Assembly (NCBI GenBank): GCA_903970165.1
Contig: CAJCHZ010000107.1
Location: 1-44,367, forward strand
DNA: 44,367 bases
Source of the DNA: Betaproteobacteria bacterium
GTDB lineage: Bacteria > Acidobacteriota > Terriglobia > Acidiferrales > UBA7541
Direction: 5' to 3'
Part shown: positions 17,424 through 26,134 of the stretch, one piece after another
Layout: the number at the start of each line of letters is the position of its first letter
Position numbering within the stretch: position 1 is the stretch's first letter
The notes under the pieces: model-generated
The model's input: the letters and a program-made list of their open reading frames with translations, nothing else
Databases searched by the model: none
Told to the model about the DNA's origin: nothing
Made by a program: the position numbers and the translations under genes

Positions 17424-18284
17424 CTAACGAACTAATGAAGCGCGCGGCCGCTTCACGCTATGCGCCAAACCCAGCGCTTCCAGCGTCCAGATGAAATACC
17501 ATCCAATGTCCGTCTGGTACCACCGCATGCCAAGCCGTGCCGAGCCCGCGTGCGAATGGTGATTTGCATGCCAATTCTCGCCCCATGCCGTGATCTGGAA
17601 GGGCCCCAGCCACCAAACATTCATGCTGGAGTCGTCGCCGTCGTCCTTGGCATGCCCGAGGTGCGTCAAGCTGTTAACAAAGCACTGCATGTGCAGCGTA
17701 TAAACCAGCCGAATCGCCCCAATCCAGAAAAAACCCATCCAGCCAAACCCCAACAGCAATCCGGAAAAAATCGAAACGAGAATCACCGGGGTTTCCAGCC
17801 AGCCCCAGGCCTTGTACATGCCGCGCGTCAATTCCGGCGCCCATCGCTGTTTGTCCGCCGGATTCGTTTGATACAGCCAGCGCAAATGCGCCCACCAAAA
17901 ACCGCCTTGCTTGGGACTGGAAATGTCTTCCGGCGTATCCGTCACCGAATGATGCAACCGGTGATAAGCCACCCAGCTTGCGGGATGCCCGGACCCATTG
18001 AATACTGCCCAAAAAATCAGCGCCTGCTCAATGAATTTGTTTGTCTTCAGGGTCTTGTGCGACAGCATGCGGTGATAGCAAACCGTGGTACCAAGCCCGC
18101 CAAATGCAATGAACACCAGCGCGGTAACCACAACCTTCCAGCTAGGCAGCGGAAAAAGAATCAGCCCAACAACAGCCAGCACATGAATCAGCACCAGGTA
18201 AGCAAAAACGCCTTCCTTACCGTGAACTGGCTTCCAAAAGGGACGATCCCACGGCCGAACTTCCTGCGTAGCAGCTAGTTCCAT
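17424..18284 (-). CDS. Acyl-CoA/fatty acid desaturase (delta-9 type)
   Basis: 286-residue integral-membrane desaturase. The three histidine boxes are present: HRMLSH (71-76), HRLHH (108-112) and HANHH (239-243). They bind the di-iron centre that introduces a double bond, usually delta-9, into acyl-CoA or acyl lipid. Four hydrophobic segments are visible (about 27-65, 85-100, 163-185, 185-200). The ATG at 18284 has GGAG five bases upstream. Electron donor genes are not adjacent. Function within the family is clear; the acyl carrier is not. Confidence 0.92.
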   Translation of the reverse strand: MELAATQEVRPWDRPFWKPVHGKEGVFAYLVLIHVLAVVGLILFPLPSWKVVVTALVFIAFGGLGTTVCYHRMLSHKTLKTNKFIEQALIFWAVFNGSGHPASWVAYHRLHHSVTDTPEDISSPKQGGFWWAHLRWLYQTNPADKQRWAPELTRGMYKAWGWLETPVILVSIFSGLLLGFGWMGFFWIGAIRLVYTLHMQCFVNSLTHLGHAKDDGDDSSMNVWWLGPFQITAWGENWHANHHSHAGSARLGMRWYQTDIGWYFIWTLEALGLAHSVKRPRASLVR

Positions 18285-18580
18285 GATTTCTCCGGCGATC
18301 TGCTTGGTATTTCTGTGAGCGTGCCTCGAACAATCACCCCGACAGGCACAAGCACAACGATAACACTACCATCGGGAGCCTAGCGTAAATCCCTGTCCAG
18401 TGGGACGCCAAAAATGTAATAGTTTTGTCGCTGCTTCGGCGCTCTCAAAATGGAATTCTCTGAGCTCGTCGCCTGTTGCAGCCGCAAGAAAACAAATCAG
18501 TTTATGGAACAGTTCAAGAAAGGGGGGAGATCGCAGGGGAAGTGTTCGTTTCCGAAACGCCGGCCAAAGAAAACTCGAGT

Positions 18581-18859
18581 TTACCTCTGCAAATCCCGCA
18601 GTAAATCATTCAGTTCACCCAAGTCCGATTCCAACCGGTAAAACCCCGGCTGCCACTTGCCGTTCGTCTCTTCCGCCGCGAATCTCAGTACCGCAAAATC
18701 CCCGCTGCCGGTGTGCCCATCCGCCAGGCTGGGAAAGCTCTCGCCAAAGAAGGTCAAGGCATGCTTGCTGACCACTCTTTCGCATTCCGGGACGGAAAGC
18801 ACTGCCCTCAACATTCCCTGGTTTTTTGCGTGTGGCTGGCAAAAGTAAAGGTTTGGCAT
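18581..18859 (-). CDS. Small hypothetical protein (uncertain)
   Basis: 92 residues from ATG 18859; an internal ATG at 18814 would give 77. The C-terminal two thirds (FFGESFPSLADGHTGSGDFA ... GFYRLESDLGELNDLLRDL) look like a real alpha/beta protein, but no family is recognised and neither start has a good ribosome site. It stands alone between the desaturase and the PilZ gene. The sequence between it and the desaturase (18285-18580) shows no other gene. Confidence 0.35.
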   Translation of the reverse strand: MPNLYFCQPHAKNQGMLRAVLSVPECERVVSKHALTFFGESFPSLADGHTGSGDFAVLRFAAEETNGKWQPGFYRLESDLGELNDLLRDLQR

Positions 18860-19062
18860 AGATTCGGATAATCGGCCGAAGATCCAATAACTTTAATAGT
18901 ACGGAGATACTTTTTTGTGCGTATTTGTTACACGGACGCCAACTTCTTCGACCTCACCCTACGTTTTCTCCCCTGGTTTCGCCCCGTTTTGAGTATATTT
19001 TTGCACACATCTCGTGCCCATTAAGGGATAGAATCCCGCCAACAGTTCTCTGGGGTGCCCTT

Positions 19063-19398
19063 TTGGAAGACGAACGCCGCCGAACACCCAGGTACCCTTT
19101 TATTGCCACCGCCGAGGTCATCCTAAAATCAGGCCAGCCTGGCATCTCCGCCCGCGTCATCGAGCTAAGCCTCCACGGCTGTTTCGTGGAACTGGGCGAA
19201 CCTCTGGAGAAGGGTGTCCAGGCTGTCTTTAAAATCTATTCGGAGGGCAAGTATTTCGAGTCCGAAGGAGTCGTCGTTTACACGCAAGCCCATCTTGGCT
19301 TCGGAGTCCGTTTTCAAAATGTCAAAGAACACTACCTGTCCATCTTGAAGCGATGGCTTCTCCAGGCAGCCCAGGCAAAATTCGGCAAGCGGGTATGA
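19063..19398 (+). CDS. PilZ-domain protein
   Basis: About 111 residues with a PilZ fold: RRRTPRYPF at the N-terminus supplies the RxxxR c-di-GMP-binding motif, and IELSLHGCFVEL supplies the (D/N)xSxxG motif. The first position of the second motif is Glu rather than Asp or Asn, so binding should be tested. The start is uncertain: the frame has no ATG, the TTG at 19063 lies downstream of GGGGTG, and a TTG at 18925 would add 46 residues of unlikely sequence. The protein is a single-domain c-di-GMP receptor candidate with no flagellar or pilus genes nearby. Confidence 0.75.
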   Translation: MEDERRRTPRYPFIATAEVILKSGQPGISARVIELSLHGCFVELGEPLEKGVQAVFKIYSEGKYFESEGVVVYTQAHLGFGVRFQNVKEHYLSILKRWLLQAAQAKFGKRV

Positions 19399-19433
19399 CC
19401 GCCGCCTGTGCCAGGCTCCTTTCTTGAAGTCTT

Positions 19434-20456
19434 CTAACGCACGGCCCAAGCCATCCCGTCCGGCCCCTGCAATCCCGTAATGTGTCCCGTCACTTGCAGG
19501 GTTTTCAGGTCAACAACCGCCACGCTATTCTGTTCGGAAACCGCCGCAAAAGCTCGCGCGCCATCGGGCTGAAGCTGAATGCCCTCCACGCCGCGCCCGA
19601 CGTCCAAGGTCTTCACCACCTGGTGCGAGGCAGTGTCTACAATCACCAAAATCCCGCCCTCGGGATCCGAAATCAGGGCGAGTTTTCCATCCGGCGTGAA
19701 TTTCAGCCGGTTCGAATGCTTCGTCTTCACGTCGATCGTCTCCACCACTTTTTTCGTCGCCAGGTCAATGATCGAAACGCTGCCGTCCTGAGAGTTAGCC
19801 GCCCAAACTTGTTTCTCATCAGGCGAAACGTCGAATCCCTCGGGCCCTTTCCCGACAGGAATCGGCGTCACATTCCAATCCTTTCCTCCTCGCTGGCTAA
19901 TGATCTGTTCGATTACGCAGATGGTGTTTGACCCAATGTTCGAGGTGAAAAGCGTATTCAAGTCCTTTGAGACAGCCACCATGTGCGTGAAGTTCTGTCC
20001 CGTCCCCAGCACCCAATCCACTTGCTTTGTGGCTGGATCGTAGCGCCCAATCACCTTATTCGCTTCCGCCGTAAAATAAACCTTTCCGCCTGCAAATGTA
20101 ATTCCGTGCGGCGCGCGCAACGCTCCCAGGTCCACCGGTGCCAGCGCCTTCTCCGCCGCAAGATCAATCACGGCAAGCTCTTTCCGCGGTCCTTTTTGGT
20201 CGTTGTAGTTCGTGACGTAGGCAAACTTTCCGTCCGCCGACGCAATCACTTCGTGAGTAGCGCTCCCAGCGGGCACTCGGCCCACAATCTTCAAACTGGC
20301 CGGATCAACAATCGCCAGCGTGCTGTCGGTCTTCTCCAGCACCAGCAGCGCCGGAGAAGGCGTCTGCGCCACCGCATAAATCGCCGCAAATGAAGCTCCG
20401 GCAAAACACGCCGCCAGCCGAATCAAGATCCCTTTGCTCGCGAAAAGCCTCTTCAT
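19434..20456 (-). CDS. Secreted YVTN-family beta-propeller protein
   Basis: 340 residues from ATG 20456 (GAGGTGGG upstream; the frame is open to 20552). A signal peptide (cleavage near AVAQ) is followed by repeated propeller blades: FAYVTNYNDQKG, TLFTSNIGSNTICVI, QVWAANSQDGSVSIIDLATK, LALISDPEGGILVIVDTASH and RAFAAVSEQNSVAVVDLKT. This is the YVTN/cytochrome d1-like seven-bladed fold. No haem-binding motif is present, so it is not a nitrite reductase. Such proteins are often exported binding scaffolds; the partner is unknown. It converges with the PilZ gene. Confidence 0.85.
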   Translation of the reverse strand: MKRLFASKGILIRLAACFAGASFAAIYAVAQTPSPALLVLEKTDSTLAIVDPASLKIVGRVPAGSATHEVIASADGKFAYVTNYNDQKGPRKELAVIDLAAEKALAPVDLGALRAPHGITFAGGKVYFTAEANKVIGRYDPATKQVDWVLGTGQNFTHMVAVSKDLNTLFTSNIGSNTICVIEQIISQRGGKDWNVTPIPVGKGPEGFDVSPDEKQVWAANSQDGSVSIIDLATKKVVETIDVKTKHSNRLKFTPDGKLALISDPEGGILVIVDTASHQVVKTLDVGRGVEGIQLQPDGARAFAAVSEQNSVAVVDLKTLQVTGHITGLQGPDGMAWAVR

Positions 20457-20603
20457 CGCCCACCTCTCCTGAAATTCCCAGAAATGCCGCTGCGAGGATA
20501 TCACCGACACATTTCGAAGTGGAGAAGTGAAATAAACCGGCCCGTTTCCCAACCGTAAGGCTTCTTATAGAATCTCGTAAGTTACTCTCACCTGAGGTCG
20601 TTC

Positions 20604-20972
20604 ATGAAATTCGCAAAAATCACGTTTTGGATTGCCGGCGTCTGGGGCTTGCTGGTCATCGCGCCCCTCTACTTCCTGTTTGATGTCATTGGCCAGAAGG
20701 ACCCTCCACCGATCAGCCATCCCGGTTTTTTCTATGGCTTTGTGGGATGCGCTCTCGCGTGGCAAATCGCTTTCTGTTTTATCGCCACAGACCCGGTCCG
20801 CTTCCGCCCGCTCATGCTTCCCAGCATGTTTGAAAAATTCAGCTATGCGGCTGCGATCACGATTCTCGTCCTGCAAGGCCGCACGAGCCAGACAGACCTG
20901 ATCTTTGTTGCAACCGACTCGCTGCTCGGCATCCTCTTCGTGATCGCTTACTTCAAAACTCCGCCACGCTAA
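20604..20972 (+). CDS. Small integral membrane protein
   Basis: 122 residues with four predicted transmembrane helices: about 6-26 (TFWIAGVWGLLVIAPLYFLF), 41-62, 80-95 and 100-116. It has no signal for cleavage and no recognised family. An ATG start with MKFAKITFW is natural. Its stop codon overlaps the end of the convergent VWFA-protein gene by 4 bp, so no terminator can lie between them. Confidence 0.65.
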   Translation: MKFAKITFWIAGVWGLLVIAPLYFLFDVIGQKDPPPISHPGFFYGFVGCALAWQIAFCFIATDPVRFRPLMLPSMFEKFSYAAAITILVLQGRTSQTDLIFVATDSLLGILFVIAYFKTPPR

Positions 20973-22729
20973 TGTACGGGAACCGGTGCCACGGTCAAAG
21001 GAATCCCCAGCGTCCCCGCGCTGTGCGAATTCAAGTCGTAAATGCCGGCCCGCAAAAAAACCTCTCCAGCGGGCACGTCAAGCTCCGCAGGCACCTGAAG
21101 CCCTTGCCGTTGAGCATCCGCATAGTCCTGCGGTTGCAGCCCCAGATTGTATTTCGCCGTAACCAGGTTTAGCGGCTTGCCGTCTGGGTCGTAAGCAACC
21201 AGCATCACTTCGATGTGCCCATGTCTCATTCCATCAGGCGAGGCATCGAGCTTTAGCTCTTTTGCGGAAATTGCAAAATCCACCCGATACCGTGTAAGCG
21301 GCCCTTTCAGATCTGCCTTGCTCCCGGCACGCGCCGCCCCAGCCTCGGGCTGCGGGTCCGACGGGAGCACACGCGCCTTGAATAGAATTTGTGCAAAATC
21401 CGGCATCCCGAATCCCAGCAACGGCAGCAGCGCATCGCCTTCAGGCGTTTGCTCCGGCGCCCGTTCCATGCCCTCATCGGCCGCATAGTAGCCTCGCCGG
21501 TAGTCCAAGCGGTACGAGCCGCCGGCGACCTTCACCTGAATGCGCCGGTACTTGCCGTCCGCTTTCATGTCCGTCGGCGTGTAAGCTAGCGTGTAGAAGT
21601 GCGACCCGTCATTGACCGCGTGGCTGACCGCTTCCGTCAATCCGTTCGTGTCGTAAAACGCGTGCCCACCGGTATCTTTCGCCAGCGTCTCCATGGCGAA
21701 CTGGTCGGAGAGATGCTCCGTGGTGCCCTCGCGAACATTTGGAGTCGGCGAGCGCCTCCTGGATCCGTCGGCAGTAGGATCAAAACCCACAGCCCCAGTA
21801 AGCCCCACCGCAGCAACGGGATAGATGGCCACCTGATCCGCCGTAAGCTGGTCGGCCGCCTGCTGAACATCCGTCTGGTATTGCCGCGGCAAGCCCGCGT
21901 CCGGAAAAATACCTACAGGGAACGAGCCGGAGAACCAAATCACGTTCTTTCGACCCGGAAAGCTTGAAAGGTATCGCGCAAGCTGTTGCAGCGCCCGCAA
22001 TGTCAGCGAGATCCGCGATTCGACCCGCGAGCCGCTGCTCTGTGCGATCTCCTGCCTTACTGCTTCCACCGCCGCCGGCGACGCCTGGTTCATGATCATC
22101 ATCTCGATAATCGCCTGCTCCGCCGCACTTTGCTGCGCCGTGGACAGCAGCGGTGACTTCGGAGGCTCCGCTCCCGCCTTTTTGTCGTCCAACGCCGCCA
22201 GCAACTCCGTGGGATCGCCCGTAAATCCTTGTACCATGTGCAGACGCGCTCCCAAACTGAAGATGGCCATCCGCATCCCGGGTGTCATGCTTCGCAGGTA
22301 TTTCGTAATTTCGGACCGCACGTAAGGCTGATCCTGCGGTTGCGTGTTGAGCCAGTCGAGCAGCAACACATTCACGGAGTCCGCGGTCTTGATGGAGGGG
22401 TCGTTCGCAAAAACGTGCGGCGGAAGAGCCTGCGATCCAGCCGTCGGCAGAGCGCCTCTGTGCTCCTCAAAAAACGAGATAGTCTGCGCCTTGCCTTCTT
22501 CGGTAACCTTAAAATCTTCCTGGCGCAAGCCCGAAACAGGCTCGCCCTTTCCCTTCGTCACCACTACATCCACCAAGACGATGTTCACTTTGGACTTTAT
22601 GACGGGGTGTTCTTTCCCTTGATCGCTTACGGATGCAGGCGCCGAAGTCTGGGCGTATACGGCAACGGCCGCCAGGAAGAGCGTAGCAAATTCAGGAAAC
22701 CGGCTGAGACGCAAATGCATAGGACCCAT
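20969..22729 (-). CDS. Secreted VWFA-related Acidobacterial-domain protein
   Basis: 586 residues with a signal peptide (ending near VYAQ). The mature N-terminus holds KVNIVLVDVVVTKGKGEPVS followed by GLRQEDFKVTEEGKAQTISF, and then a von Willebrand A-like region starting DSVNVLLLDWLNT. This arrangement matches the lineage-restricted 'VWFA-related Acidobacterial domain' family (TIGR03436), whose function is unknown. The metal-ion site looks degenerate relative to a canonical DxSxS motif. A C-terminal region of about 200 residues looks beta-rich. It is the strongest taxonomic marker in the window. Confidence 0.88.
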   Translation of the reverse strand: MGPMHLRLSRFPEFATLFLAAVAVYAQTSAPASVSDQGKEHPVIKSKVNIVLVDVVVTKGKGEPVSGLRQEDFKVTEEGKAQTISFFEEHRGALPTAGSQALPPHVFANDPSIKTADSVNVLLLDWLNTQPQDQPYVRSEITKYLRSMTPGMRMAIFSLGARLHMVQGFTGDPTELLAALDDKKAGAEPPKSPLLSTAQQSAAEQAIIEMMIMNQASPAAVEAVRQEIAQSSGSRVESRISLTLRALQQLARYLSSFPGRKNVIWFSGSFPVGIFPDAGLPRQYQTDVQQAADQLTADQVAIYPVAAVGLTGAVGFDPTADGSRRRSPTPNVREGTTEHLSDQFAMETLAKDTGGHAFYDTNGLTEAVSHAVNDGSHFYTLAYTPTDMKADGKYRRIQVKVAGGSYRLDYRRGYYAADEGMERAPEQTPEGDALLPLLGFGMPDFAQILFKARVLPSDPQPEAGAARAGSKADLKGPLTRYRVDFAISAKELKLDASPDGMRHGHIEVMLVAYDPDGKPLNLVTAKYNLGLQPQDYADAQRQGLQVPAELDVPAGEVFLRAGIYDLNSHSAGTLGIPLTVAPVPVH

Positions 22730-22927
22730 TTCCGCACCTAGCCTCTCACACCCAAGCTCCCTGCGAAAGCAGACCGTGTGCGCTCAACCCACAATATTCG
22801 AGCTCTTGCGCAATTCTCGCTGGCGCGGCTCTGCCTGCAAATTCGTACGCCCGTAACTTCTCAAGGGTATTCTCCTGGATTTTCTATTACTATGCTCCAC
22901 ACCCCGTTCCAAAGTAAGGAATTGGCG

Positions 22928-23248
22928 ATGCCCACACCCGTTGCCAGGAAAAAGGCCCCTGTCCTTGACGAGCCTGCCCTGAAACCGAGAAAGGAAGGGC
23001 CAAGTGAGGGTGTACTCGACCGCGAACCGGATCTCGAGATAACTTTAGACACCTCAGGACCGCACATTCGCTGTCCTTTGTGCGGCTGGACGCCACGCAA
23101 GAACAGCCGTTGGATGTGCAAATGCCACCACATCTGGAACACCTTCGACACCGGCGGCGTCTGCCCCGCCTGCCTCTATCAATGGAAAATAACCCAGTGC
23201 CTTCGCTGTCTCGGCATATCGGCCCATTCGGATTGGTATGCGCAGTAG
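22928..23248 (+). CDS. Small zinc-ribbon protein
   Basis: 106 residues from ATG 22928, preceded by AAGGAA; an earlier in-frame ATG lies at 22892. The first 50 residues are charged and low in structure. The rest carries metal-ligand pairs CPLCGW, CKCHH, CPACLYQW and CLRCLG, enough for two zinc ribbons, around a conserved-looking HIWNTFDTGGVCPAC core. I recognise this WNTFDTGG-type ribbon as a widespread uncharacterised pattern but cannot name a function. It lies 611 bp upstream of the bufferin locus, and a link to it is not shown. Confidence 0.72.
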   Translation: MPTPVARKKAPVLDEPALKPRKEGPSEGVLDREPDLEITLDTSGPHIRCPLCGWTPRKNSRWMCKCHHIWNTFDTGGVCPACLYQWKITQCLRCLGISAHSDWYAQ

Positions 23249-23859
23249 CACGGTTTCGAATGCGTGAGTTTCCGCCTATGCCCTTCTAGTCGTTTTAAAG
23301 ATAGGTCCGATCCTCCTCCTCCGCTGCCTGGATGGTGCCAGCAACATCCGCTTTGCAAAATGCTACGTAGTCAGAGAAGAGAACACGCAATCTTCGATCT
23401 CCCGGGGATGGAAGGTCAGTTTGGTAATCCAGCCTCCACTCTGTTCTCGTTTTTTTCGCTTGACGGCGGCTCGCAATGGGAGGATACCAATATGTGCCAC
23501 AGCCCCGGATTGAGGGACGGGGTCTCCTACCCGGGTACGTGTGTCTGGCCCGGACTTCCCACAATCCTGGAGCGGATATGACCTCTCTTCCTGGGGAATA
23601 AGTTCGCGTGCGTGTGAGTCTCCCTGGGTAGGCTAGAACTGTCCACGTAGTGGGTTGGATTCAATTTTCGTTAGCCCTTTGCCAAGGCCAGGCGTCTAAG
23701 GAAATCGGGCGGCGACAGAAACAAAATGGCATAAGCGCGATGCGTGGTCCCTCAAACAGGAGTGGACGGAGTTCACAATTAGACTTTTTGATCTTCACGG
23801 TGGGCAATCCGCCGGAAGGGCAGCAGTAGAACCAAAATCATAGGAGGTCGGAGAGAGAT
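23249..23859. other. Intergenic region upstream of the bufferin locus
   Basis: 611 bp without a convincing gene. Short frames on both strands (for example 23264-23581 plus and 23295-23564 minus) have atypical composition and no ribosome sites. The 3' part must hold the promoter of the bufferin precursor gene, but I cannot point to a clear -35/-10 pair or to a recognisable metal-responsive operator. Confidence 0.5.
23842..23855 (+). promoter_or_regulatory. Strong ribosome binding region of the bufferin precursor
   Basis: AGGAGGT at 23842-23848 is followed by GGAGAG at 23850-23855, which lies 4 bp before the ATG at 23860. Two purine-rich sites in tandem suggest high translation of the precursor. 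Confidence 0.6.
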
Positions 23860-24153
23860 ATGACAAAGACAAATAAGTTCCTTATCACTGGGGCGGCGAT
23901 TGCGGGCTTGATCGCGGGGACCGCGCCGGCGATTAAGGCTTCGAACCTGCTTGCTGGCGGAAAGACCACAGCCAGCGCTCAGGACACAGACAAGAAGACC
24001 GATACCAAGGTCAAAGAAAAGCACGCCTGTAAAGGCCAAAACTCGTGCAAGGGCAATGGCGGCTGCAAGTCGGGCGACAACGGCTGCAAAGCCAAGAACT
24101 CTTGCAAGGGCAAGGGCGGCTGCGCGACCGACGGCTCGAAGATGCCTTCGTAA
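23860..24153 (+). CDS. bufA2: Bufferin-type RiPP metallophore precursor (BufA2-like)
   Basis: 97 residues: an N-terminal export segment (about 7-26), a polar spacer, then a Cys-rich core from residue 55. Six cysteines at about 57, 63, 69, 76, 82 and 88 are spaced C-x5-C-x5-C-x6-C-x5-C-x5-C. They form two copies of a CK(G/A)xNSCKGxGGC unit. This layout, followed by MNIO and DUF2063 genes, matches BufA2-type bufferins: precursors whose cysteines are converted by the maturase into thio-heterocycles and which sequester copper in the periplasm. The modification and the metal are inferred from the family. A strong terminator follows at 24184. Confidence 0.88.
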   Translation: MTKTNKFLITGAAIAGLIAGTAPAIKASNLLAGGKTTASAQDTDKKTDTKVKEKHACKGQNSCKGNGGCKSGDNGCKAKNSCKGKGGCATDGSKMPS

Positions 24154-24183
24154 GGCAGCTCACCTGCTGGTTTTTCCAGTGAT

Positions 24184-24216
24184 GGGGGCTGGTGCGATTC
24201 GCTGGCCCTCTTTTTT
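24184..24216 (+). terminator. Intercistronic terminator/attenuator between bufA2 and bufB
   Basis: An 11-bp stem pairs 24184-24194 with 24200-24210 (three wobble pairs... GGGGGCT at the base against GGCCCTC), with a 5-nt loop CGATT, immediately followed by six T at 24211-24216. This is a classic rho-independent terminator, 31 bp after the precursor stop and about 70 bp before the maturase start. Partial read-through would make far more precursor than enzyme. The stem actually includes four G-U pairs by my count. Confidence 0.78.
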
Positions 24217-24286
24217 CTGTTTCAAACTGAACTAGTACTGTCCGCGCTCTTGCGTCGCGCGTTTGTAATTTCTTTCGGAGATGGGC

Positions 24287-25138
24287 ATGGCGGCCAATCG
24301 TTTTAATGGGTTCACGGATTTGGGGATCGGCATCGGGCTGCGCGCGCCCCATTATCACCACATTCTTACGCGCAAACCGGTGGTCGACTGGTTTGAGATT
24401 ATTTCCGAAAATTTCATGATCGATGGCGGGCGTCCGCTGCAAATCCTCGATCAGATTCTCGAACAGTACAAAGTCGTCCAGCATGGCGTTTCGATGTATT
24501 TCGGCTCTGCGGAAAAATTGAATCGCGAGCACCTGCGCCGCCTGAAGGAATTGGTGAAGCGCACCAAAACGCCATGGCTTTCCGATCATCTTTGCTGGGG
24601 CAGCGTCGACGGGCGCTACACCCACGATTTGCTGCCCATGCCGTACACGTTCGAGGCAGCGAAAATAACCGCGCAAAAAGTCCGCGAAGTGCAGGATTTT
24701 CTTGAAATTCCGATCGCCGTCGAAAACGTGAGCAGCTACGCCGAATATCACGACTCCGAGATGGCGGAATGGGAATTCCTGAATGAAGTTGTCGAGCGCG
24801 CGGACTGCGGCATTCTGCTCGACGTCAACAATATTTATGTCTCTTCGCAGAACCACAATTTCAACCCGTTCGACTATGTGAATAGCGTGCCCGCCCACCG
24901 CGTCGCGCAAATTCATATCGCCGGGCACTCGAAATATCGCAAGTACATTCTCGATACGCACGACCATCCGGTGATCGATCCGGTCTGGAAGCTTTACGAG
25001 CGCGCCGTTCAGCGCGCCGGCCATACCGCGACGCTGCTGGAGTGGGACGACAGCATTCCCTCCTTCCAGGAAGTGCACGACGAAGCGCTGAAAGCCAATA
25101 AATTCCTGAGCGCCACAGTTTTGGCGGAAACGGCATGA
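24287..25138 (+). CDS. bufB: Bufferin maturase, MNIO (DUF692) family
   Basis: 283 residues of the multinuclear non-haem iron oxygenase family (PF05114), relatives of MbnB. These TIM-barrel enzymes oxidatively rearrange peptide cysteines. Candidate metal ligands are visible along the chain: His 66 (QHGVSMYFG), Asp100-His101 (LSDHLCW), Glu 146 (VENVSSY), Asp 179/Asn 182 (LDVNNIYV), His 210 and His 214 (HIAGH), Asp 223/His 225 (DTHDHPV) and Glu 252 (LEWDD). The ATG at 24287 is preferred over 24281 because GGAG (24277-24280) is then six bases away. Its stop overlaps the next gene (ATGA). Its substrate is presumably the upstream Cys-rich peptide. Confidence 0.93.
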   Translation: MAANRFNGFTDLGIGIGLRAPHYHHILTRKPVVDWFEIISENFMIDGGRPLQILDQILEQYKVVQHGVSMYFGSAEKLNREHLRRLKELVKRTKTPWLSDHLCWGSVDGRYTHDLLPMPYTFEAAKITAQKVREVQDFLEIPIAVENVSSYAEYHDSEMAEWEFLNEVVERADCGILLDVNNIYVSSQNHNFNPFDYVNSVPAHRVAQIHIAGHSKYRKYILDTHDHPVIDPVWKLYERAVQRAGHTATLLEWDDSIPSFQEVHDEALKANKFLSATVLAETA

Positions 25139-26043
25139 AGCTGATGCACCTTCAGCGCACCATGGCGCGTGCCGTGATGCAGCCGCTCACGTCTTCTGAA
25201 CGCATGCAACGCCGCGCTCCCGATGGCAGCCCGATGAAGCGCTATGCTTCGCGCTTCATCAAGCCCAATGACAGGCTCACTTCCTTCGAGCGGCTGGAAA
25301 TTTACAATCGCCAGTACTGGTTCCGCGTACTTTCCGCGCTTGGCGAAGATTTCTCCGGCTTGCGCGCCGTGCTCGGCCAGCGCCGCTTCGATGAAATGTC
25401 GAAAGCATATTTGATTGCTAACCCTTCGCGTTCGTTTACGATGCGCAATCTCGGCTCGAAAATGGAGTTGTGGCTTCGTAAAAATCCAAAGTGGGCCGGC
25501 AAAAATCAGGCACTGGCGCTCGATATCGTGCGGCTGGAATGGGCGGAGGTCGAAGCGTTCGACGGAAAAACCGAAGCCGCGTTACAAGCCGAAGATATTG
25601 CCAGTGCTGCGGGCGCCGCCGGTGGCAAATGGAAGCTGAAACTTCAGCCGTATGTGCGGCTACTGAGCTTTAGCTATCCGGTCGATGATCTCCTCCTGGA
25701 AGTCCGCAAAGAAGATGCGGACACAGATTTTGCGAGCAACACGTTTACGGAGCGCCGCAAACGCAAGCGCGTGCGCGCCATGGCGAAACTGAAGCCTGCG
25801 CAGATTTTCCTGGCCGTGCATCGCATCGACAACTCCGTCTATTTTCGCCGCCTGGAGCGAGAGGATTTTTCCATTCTTACCGGGCTGCAACAGGGCAAGA
25901 CCATAGGCGCCGCGGTCGAGTCCGCGATGCGCAAAAACGCTCTTCCATCGGAAGAGTGGCCCGGGAAAGTGCAAACCTGTTTTCAAACGTGGGCCGCGCT
26001 GGGTTGGTTCTGCCGCCCACAGAAAAAGAGCGCAGCGGGCTGA
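25135..26043 (+). CDS. bufC: Bufferin maturation partner, DUF2063 (BufC/HvfC) family
   Basis: 302 residues. The N-terminal DUF2063 domain (PF09836) is recognised by FERLEIYNRQYWFRVLSALG followed by EDFSGLRAVLG and the LIANPSRSFTMRNLG segment. In MNIO systems this protein pairs with the DUF692 enzyme and is thought to recognise and present the precursor peptide. The C-terminal half is less conserved and may bind the leader. Translation is coupled to bufB by a 4-bp ATGA overlap. It is cytoplasmic, with no signal peptide. Confidence 0.92.
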   Translation: MKLMHLQRTMARAVMQPLTSSERMQRRAPDGSPMKRYASRFIKPNDRLTSFERLEIYNRQYWFRVLSALGEDFSGLRAVLGQRRFDEMSKAYLIANPSRSFTMRNLGSKMELWLRKNPKWAGKNQALALDIVRLEWAEVEAFDGKTEAALQAEDIASAAGAAGGKWKLKLQPYVRLLSFSYPVDDLLLEVRKEDADTDFASNTFTERRKRKRVRAMAKLKPAQIFLAVHRIDNSVYFRRLEREDFSILTGLQQGKTIGAAVESAMRKNALPSEEWPGKVQTCFQTWAALGWFCRPQKKSAAG

Positions 26044-26134
26044 TTCTTTTTGTAAATTGGCGCATCCAAACCTGGCTAGAATCCGTTACTGATGACTGGT
26101 AGCAATTAACTGAGACTGTGACGGCGAGCCTTTC

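Noticed and set aside
23264..23581. 105-residue plus-strand frame upstream of the bufferin locus
   Set aside because: Pro/Cys/Arg-rich with no ribosome site or family. I cannot exclude it but see no support.
24011..25078. 355-residue minus-strand frame across the bufA2-bufB region
   Set aside because: Shadow of the MNIO maturase and precursor genes, which are confidently identified on the plus strand.
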